In this document: positions 60,268 through 64,000 of the stretch, piece by piece | Layout of the letters: each line of letters begins with the position of its first letter | How positions within the stretch are numbered: position 1 is the first letter of the stretch | DNA from: Magnetospira sp. QH-2 | Lineage (GTDB): Bacteria; Pseudomonadota; Alphaproteobacteria; Rhodospirillales; Magnetospiraceae | Assembly: GCF_000968135.1 (NCBI RefSeq) | Contig: NZ_FO538765.1 | Coordinates: 3,484,001-3,548,000 of the forward strand | Reading direction: 5' to 3' | DNA: 64,000 nt | The notes under the pieces: generated by a model | The model's input: only the letters and a program-made list of their open reading frames with translations | What the model was told of the DNA's origin: nothing | Databases searched by the model: none | Translations under genes and position numbers: made by a program

Positions 60268-61296
60268 ATGACCACCGCTCCCGTTTCCGCCCGCCTGTCC
60301 ATGATCCTCAGCCTCGGTATCGGCATCGTGCTGATCGCCCTGGCCCAGGTCCCGGACCGGATGCACAAGGAACGGGAATCGGTGCGTCTGGATCTGCCCG
60401 AGGATAAACCGCAACCGGTCGCCGAGACGGTTACACCGGTGGTCCGGTTGCCCGCGCCACCGGCGCCTGCGCCAGTATCCGCGCCAGTATCCGCGCCAGT
60501 ATCCGCACCGGTATCCGCGCCGGTCCCAGTCGCGACCATCACCCCGCCGCCTCCCGTGGCGGAACCAACGCCCAAGCCGTCGGCTGCAAGGGCCGAACCC
60601 GTTGCCCAACCGGCTCCGCCGCCCGCCATCGATCCCAGACCTCAATCAAAGCCAAGGGCCAAACCGAAGACCAAGCCGATCCCGCGAGCGGTGGCCATTC
60701 CGGCCCACCGACCAGCCCCCAAAACCGAGCCGCGCCCCCAACCGGCACCGGCACCGGTCGTTCAGGCGACCTCCGCGGATATCCGTACCGGGCGAACCCT
60801 GCTGCGCGTCTTGGAACATGGTCGTGGTCCGGAGATCGAGATTGCCTGGCCGTCCGGATCCCGGTCCCGCGACCAGTTGTTCGAGGCGCTGACCTCTTGC
60901 TACGGCATGCGGGTAGCGGTGATGGATGGCGCGGGGAATTTGTTCACCAGCGAACAGACCCCCGGCGAGCGGTGGGAAATCAATACCGACCGCTATAGCG
61001 GCTTCCTGCGTCAGCCCGCCGGACGACCGGCCTCGGCGGAGAGAACCGAGGTCCGGAAGATCAAACAGCATCACGACCTATATAGTGGGGACACGATTAG
61101 AATTTTCCCACGCCGGGTGGATGCCGCCCTATTGGGTGGCCTGCGCCAGCAATTGGGCAAGGATTACATGAATACCGGACGCATCCGTGCGACTTACCGG
61201 CTTGAGGGAGGCCGGGTCCGGGTCGGCGGTCTCTCGGCCGATGGCCTTGCCTTGCCCGGTCGCATCGACCTGGGCCGCTGCGGGAGGAGACCATGA
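60268..61296 (+). CDS. Pro-rich anchored protein with a C-terminal globular periplasmic domain
   Basis: A 342-residue protein: N-terminal helix (about 10-27; LSMILSLGIGIVLIALAQV), a Pro/Ala spacer of about 140 residues with five tandem APVS/APVP units (bases 60469-60528) and Lys-rich patches, and a globular domain from about 170 to 342 (TGRTLLRVLEHGRGPEIEIAWP; GRIRATYRLEGGRVRVGGLSADG). Architecture resembles TonB/TolA/ZorB-type transducers, without recognisable homology. GAGG precedes the ATG. Its stop overlaps the lipoprotein start by ATGA. Confidence 0.7.
   Translation: MTTAPVSARLSMILSLGIGIVLIALAQVPDRMHKERESVRLDLPEDKPQPVAETVTPVVRLPAPPAPAPVSAPVSAPVSAPVSAPVPVATITPPPPVAEPTPKPSAARAEPVAQPAPPPAIDPRPQSKPRAKPKTKPIPRAVAIPAHRPAPKTEPRPQPAPAPVVQATSADIRTGRTLLRVLEHGRGPEIEIAWPSGSRSRDQLFEALTSCYGMRVAVMDGAGNLFTSEQTPGERWEINTDRYSGFLRQPAGRPASAERTEVRKIKQHHDLYSGDTIRIFPRRVDAALLGGLRQQLGKDYMNTGRIRATYRLEGGRVRVGGLSADGLALPGRIDLGRCGRRP
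60469..60528 (+). repeat. Five 12-bp tandem repeats inside the Pro-rich gene
   Basis: Three exact units of GCGCCAGTATCC (60469-60504) are followed by GCACCGGTATCC and GCGCCGGTCCCA. They encode APVS four times and then APVP. The exact first three units could expand or contract by slippage and change spacer length. Confidence 0.9.
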
Positions 61297-61946
61297 CAAA
61301 AACCCTGCTCCCGCTGATGCTGGTGATTTTGCTCGCTGGCTGCATGCAGACCGCCTATCGCCCGCTGACCGAGCGCGACGACAAGAGCGCGCAAGAACCG
61401 CTTGCCCGGGAGGTTCTTTATCACCTGGACAGGGACTATTATCGCGACCCTCCAACCTGCGTCTTCGTGCTCCCCACCTTGGGCCTTGAGCACCCCGCCT
61501 TGGCCCGCCGGATCGCTGATTCCCTGGCGCAGCACTTGAGTGGTCGCGTCGAGCGGGTCGTCTCTCCCTTGACCCGGCAACGGATCGAACGCAAGCGGGG
61601 CATAGATCTGGAAAACTCCGGCGACCGACGCCGCTTCGCCCTTGAACAACGGTGCCCGTTCCAGGCCCGGGCGGTCCTCGGCCATGCCGAAGATGCCTAT
61701 ATGCTCGTATGGAGCGAGCGTCAGGTGGGTCTCCGACTGGAGCTTGCCCGGGCCTTTGATGACAAGATTCTTTGGCGAGCCGCCCACACGGCCCGGCGCG
61801 GGGATGGCGGACTTCCCTTGTCGCCCCTGTCGGTGGTGGCCAGCGCGGCAACCGCGGGAGCTTTCCATGCCGATGGCGAAATCATGGACTCCTTGATCGA
61901 CGACGCTTTGCGCCGCATGCTACGCACGCTCCCCGATAGTCGCTAA
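61293..61946 (+). CDS. Lipoprotein of unknown function, last gene of envelope cluster
   Basis: A 217-residue protein with a lipoprotein signal (lipobox LLAGC, Cys at 17). The mature region has an alpha/beta look (TCVFVLPTLGLEHPALARRIADSLAQHLSGRVERVV; RAVLGHAEDAYMLVWSERQVGLRLELARAFDDKILWRAAHTA), resembling periplasmic lipoproteins that assemble at the outer membrane. ATGA overlap with the preceding gene. It ends the plus-strand run; 116 bp separate it from the aldolase gene. Confidence 0.75.
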   Translation: MTKTLLPLMLVILLAGCMQTAYRPLTERDDKSAQEPLAREVLYHLDRDYYRDPPTCVFVLPTLGLEHPALARRIADSLAQHLSGRVERVVSPLTRQRIERKRGIDLENSGDRRRFALEQRCPFQARAVLGHAEDAYMLVWSERQVGLRLELARAFDDKILWRAAHTARRGDGGLPLSPLSVVASAATAGAFHADGEIMDSLIDDALRRMLRTLPDSR

Positions 61947-62062
61947 TCGCGCAAGGATCTCGGTGGGTGGCAAGGACGCCGATGCCCAAGCTTTTCCCGC
62001 CGGGCTGTTTCTGCTAGTTCTTCGGACCTTGTTTCAATCTCCCCGTTCGAAGGACGACTTCC

Positions 62063-64000
62063 ATGCATAACCTTTGGTCCGAAACCGAATCTCATGCCGC
62101 CATTGCCCGGTACGGTGCCGATGGAATCAACGAGGATTGGGCCCTGCGCACCTATACCACCCGGCTGCTCGGATCGGTGCCCGAGTTGGTGTTGCATGGC
62201 GGCGGCAATACCTCGGTCAAGACCAGCCTCCCGGATCTGACCGGCGACACGACCGAGGTGCTCTGCGTCAAGGGATCGGGCTGGGACATGGGAACCATCG
62301 AACCGGCGGGACTGCCCGCCGTGCGCCTGGAACCGCTGCTCAAGCTGCAAGACGTGGACAGCCTGACCGATGAGGAAATGGTCAACTTGCAACGCACCAG
62401 CCTGATGGATGCCAGCGCGCCCAATCCGTCGGTGGAGACCCTGCTGCATGCCTTCATCCCGCACAAGTTCATCGATCATACCCATGCCAATGCGGTGGTC
62501 GCCCTGACCGATCAACCGGACGGCGAGGCCCGGGCCCGCGACCTCTATGGCGACCGCATGGCCATCGTGCCCTATGTGATGCCCGGCTTTTATCTGGCCC
62601 GGGACGGCTACCGGGCCTATCTGGACAAGCCCGACGCCGAGGGACTGATCCTGGTCAAGCATGGCATCTTCACCTTCGGCGCCACGGCCCGCGAAGCCTA
62701 TGACCGGATGATCGAGCTGGTCTCCGTCGCCGAGGATGTCCTGGCCAAGGCCGGGCCGAAAGTTTATCCATCAGCATCGGTGGCGTCGTCGGTGGCGACG
62801 GTGGCCCAGGTGGCCCCAATCCTGCGCGGGCTGGTGGCCGAGGATCAGGGTGACGACCATGAGCCCAAACGACTGCTGCTGGACTTCCGCACCTCCGCCG
62901 CCATCCGGGCCTTCGTGGATGGCGCAGATCTGAGCGACTATAGCCAGCGGGGCACCGTGACCCCGGACCATGTGATTCGCACCAAGCCCAAACCCTTGGT
63001 GCTTCCCTGTCCCGAAGCGGGCAAACTGGACGCATTCGCCAAGGGCGCGAAAGCGGCACTGGCAGCCTATCAGGCCGACTATCAGGCCTATTTCGAGCGC
63101 AACAATGCCCGGCTCGGCGGCATCAAAACGCCATTGGACCCGATGCCGCGCATCGCCTTGGTGCCGGGGCTGGGACTGTTCGGCATGGATAAGTCCCGCG
63201 GCGCGGCTGCCATCGCCGCCGATCTGGCCGAGACCAATATCGACGTGATTACCGCCGCCGAGGGGTTGGGCACCTATGACCCGATCCCCGAGGCTGACCA
63301 GTTCGACCTGGAATACTGGTCCCTGGAACAGGCCAAGCTGGGCAAGGGCTCCGAGAAAGCCCTGGCCCGTCAGGTCTGTTTGGTCACCGGCGGCGGATCG
63401 GGCATCGGCGCCGCCACCGCCCGGGCCTTCGCCGCCCAGGGCTGCGAGGTGGTGGTGCTGGACCGCGACGAACCCACCGCCCAGGCCATGGCCGAGGCCG
63501 TGAAGGGATTGGGCATCGGCTGTGACGTCACCGACAAAATGGCCGTGACCGCCGCCATCGCCCAGGTCTGCGAGACCTATGGCGGATTGGACATCGTCGT
63601 GTCCAATGCCGGCGCCGCCTGGCAGGGCCGCATCGGCGAGGTGGATGAGGAAACCCTGCGCCAGAGCTTCGAATTGAATTTCTGGGGACACCACACAATT
63701 TGCCAGGAAGCCGTTCGAGTAATGACCGCACAAAGCACCGGCGGCTGTCTGTTGTTCAATACTTCCAAACAGGCGCTCAATCCGGGCAAGAACTTCGGTC
63801 CCTACGGCCTACCCAAAGCCGCCACCTTGTTCTTGATGAAGCAATATGCCTTGGACCACGGGCGCGACGGCATTCGGGCCAATGCCGTTAATGCCGACCG
63901 CATCCGCTCCGGCCTGCTAACCGATGACTTCATCGCCCAGCGATCCGTGGCCCGGGGGGTGAGCGAGCACGACTACATGGCGGGCAACCTGCTGGGGCGC
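62063..64000 (+). CDS. Bifunctional class II aldolase / short-chain dehydrogenase, 3' truncated by window
   Basis: Starts at ATG 62063 (MHNLWSETESHAAIARYG) with AAGGACG upstream, and is open to the last base, so the C-terminal end is outside the window. The 646 visible residues contain a class II aldolase domain (about 1-240; VLHGGGNTSVKTS, zinc His pair in IDHTHANAVVAL and a further His in LVKHGIFTFG) and an SDR domain (about 430 onward; NAD loop CLVTGGGSGIGAATA, NAG motif VVSNAGAAW, catalytic YGLPKAA). This matches the rhamnulose-1-phosphate aldolase/lactaldehyde dehydrogenase-like fusion family, which cleaves a sugar phosphate and oxidises the aldehyde. Not obviously linked to the upstream cluster. 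Confidence 0.93.
   Translation, partial: MHNLWSETESHAAIARYGADGINEDWALRTYTTRLLGSVPELVLHGGGNTSVKTSLPDLTGDTTEVLCVKGSGWDMGTIEPAGLPAVRLEPLLKLQDVDSLTDEEMVNLQRTSLMDASAPNPSVETLLHAFIPHKFIDHTHANAVVALTDQPDGEARARDLYGDRMAIVPYVMPGFYLARDGYRAYLDKPDAEGLILVKHGIFTFGATAREAYDRMIELVSVAEDVLAKAGPKVYPSASVASSVATVAQVAPILRGLVAEDQGDDHEPKRLLLDFRTSAAIRAFVDGADLSDYSQRGTVTPDHVIRTKPKPLVLPCPEAGKLDAFAKGAKAALAAYQADYQAYFERNNARLGGIKTPLDPMPRIALVPGLGLFGMDKSRGAAAIAADLAETNIDVITAAEGLGTYDPIPEADQFDLEYWSLEQAKLGKGSEKALARQVCLVTGGGSGIGAATARAFAAQGCEVVVLDRDEPTAQAMAEAVKGLGIGCDVTDKMAVTAAIAQVCETYGGLDIVVSNAGAAWQGRIGEVDEETLRQSFELNFWGHHTICQEAVRVMTAQSTGGCLLFNTSKQALNPGKNFGPYGLPKAATLFLMKQYALDHGRDGIRANAVNADRIRSGLLTDDFIAQRSVARGVSEHDYMAGNLLGR

Noticed and set aside
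60469-60528. Possible CRISPR-like array
   Set aside because: The units are contiguous 12-bp tandem copies with no spacers and lie in frame within a Pro-rich coding sequence.
59184-61296. Zorya-type anti-phage system
   Set aside because: Although a ZorA-like channel pattern and an anchored partner are present, there is no OmpA-family peptidoglycan-binding domain, no helicase and no nuclease gene in the window.

Overview
The window looks like the chromosome of a GC-rich alphaproteobacterium, most likely a Rhodospirillales-type facultative anaerobe. The clues are a DUF3126 protein, tripartite tricarboxylate transport genes, a complete ubiT-ubiU-ubiV set for oxygen-independent ubiquinone synthesis, and the general codon style. 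Genus is inference only. The first gene (a HlyD-type adaptor) and the last gene (a class II aldolase/short-chain dehydrogenase fusion) run off the window ends.

Layout. 0-3.5 kb: HlyD adaptor, LapG-like periplasmic cysteine protease, and a membrane sensor with a degenerate HD-GYP domain, possibly an adhesin-release circuit. 3.5-6 kb: two glycosyltransferases. 6.2-12.7 kb: AbrB-type membrane protein, CaiB/BaiF CoA-transferase and TctABC uptake system, with a divergent LysR regulator that has a clear promoter. 12.9 kb: tRNA-Ser(GGA). 13.6-16.1 kb: ubiTUV. 16-23.4 kb: unknown proteins, a methyltransferase, NAD synthase, cysS, and the rescue factor prfH beside a deleted remnant of rtcB. 23.7-32.5 kb: an operon of two periplasmic-binding-domain sensors (one a 1577-residue SpoIIE-type phosphatase), a DUF748 protein and xanthine phosphoribosyltransferase. 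32.7-38.3 kb: ABC exporter, DUF3126, tgt-queA and a MATE exporter.

38.3-48.5 kb: two nearly identical IS110-type insertions in the same orientation, 8687 bp apart. Between them lies a 7.1-kb segment with a HEAT-repeat lipoprotein, a PAS protein, a radical SAM protein, a GT34-like glycosyltransferase and a methyltransferase. Both repeat units abut stop codons of the enclosed genes.

48.7-61.9 kb is the most unusual region. A secreted caspase-like protease with an SH3 domain is followed, after two ordinary minus-strand genes, by a 10-kb run of twelve plus-strand genes. Many of these overlap by ATGA or GTGA. They encode a lytic transglycosylase, signal-peptide proteins, two lipoproteins, a divergent Lon-like domain joined through one membrane helix to DUF4384, a MotA/TolQ/ExbB-like membrane protein, and two proline-rich single-helix proteins. 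Two points in this run carry the same 29-bp upstream motif (24 of 29 positions identical). I read it as a candidate envelope-spanning, stator-like complex linked to proteases. Its function is unknown, and the link between the caspase and the later genes is inferred from proximity and from the known association of DUF4384 with caspase domains.
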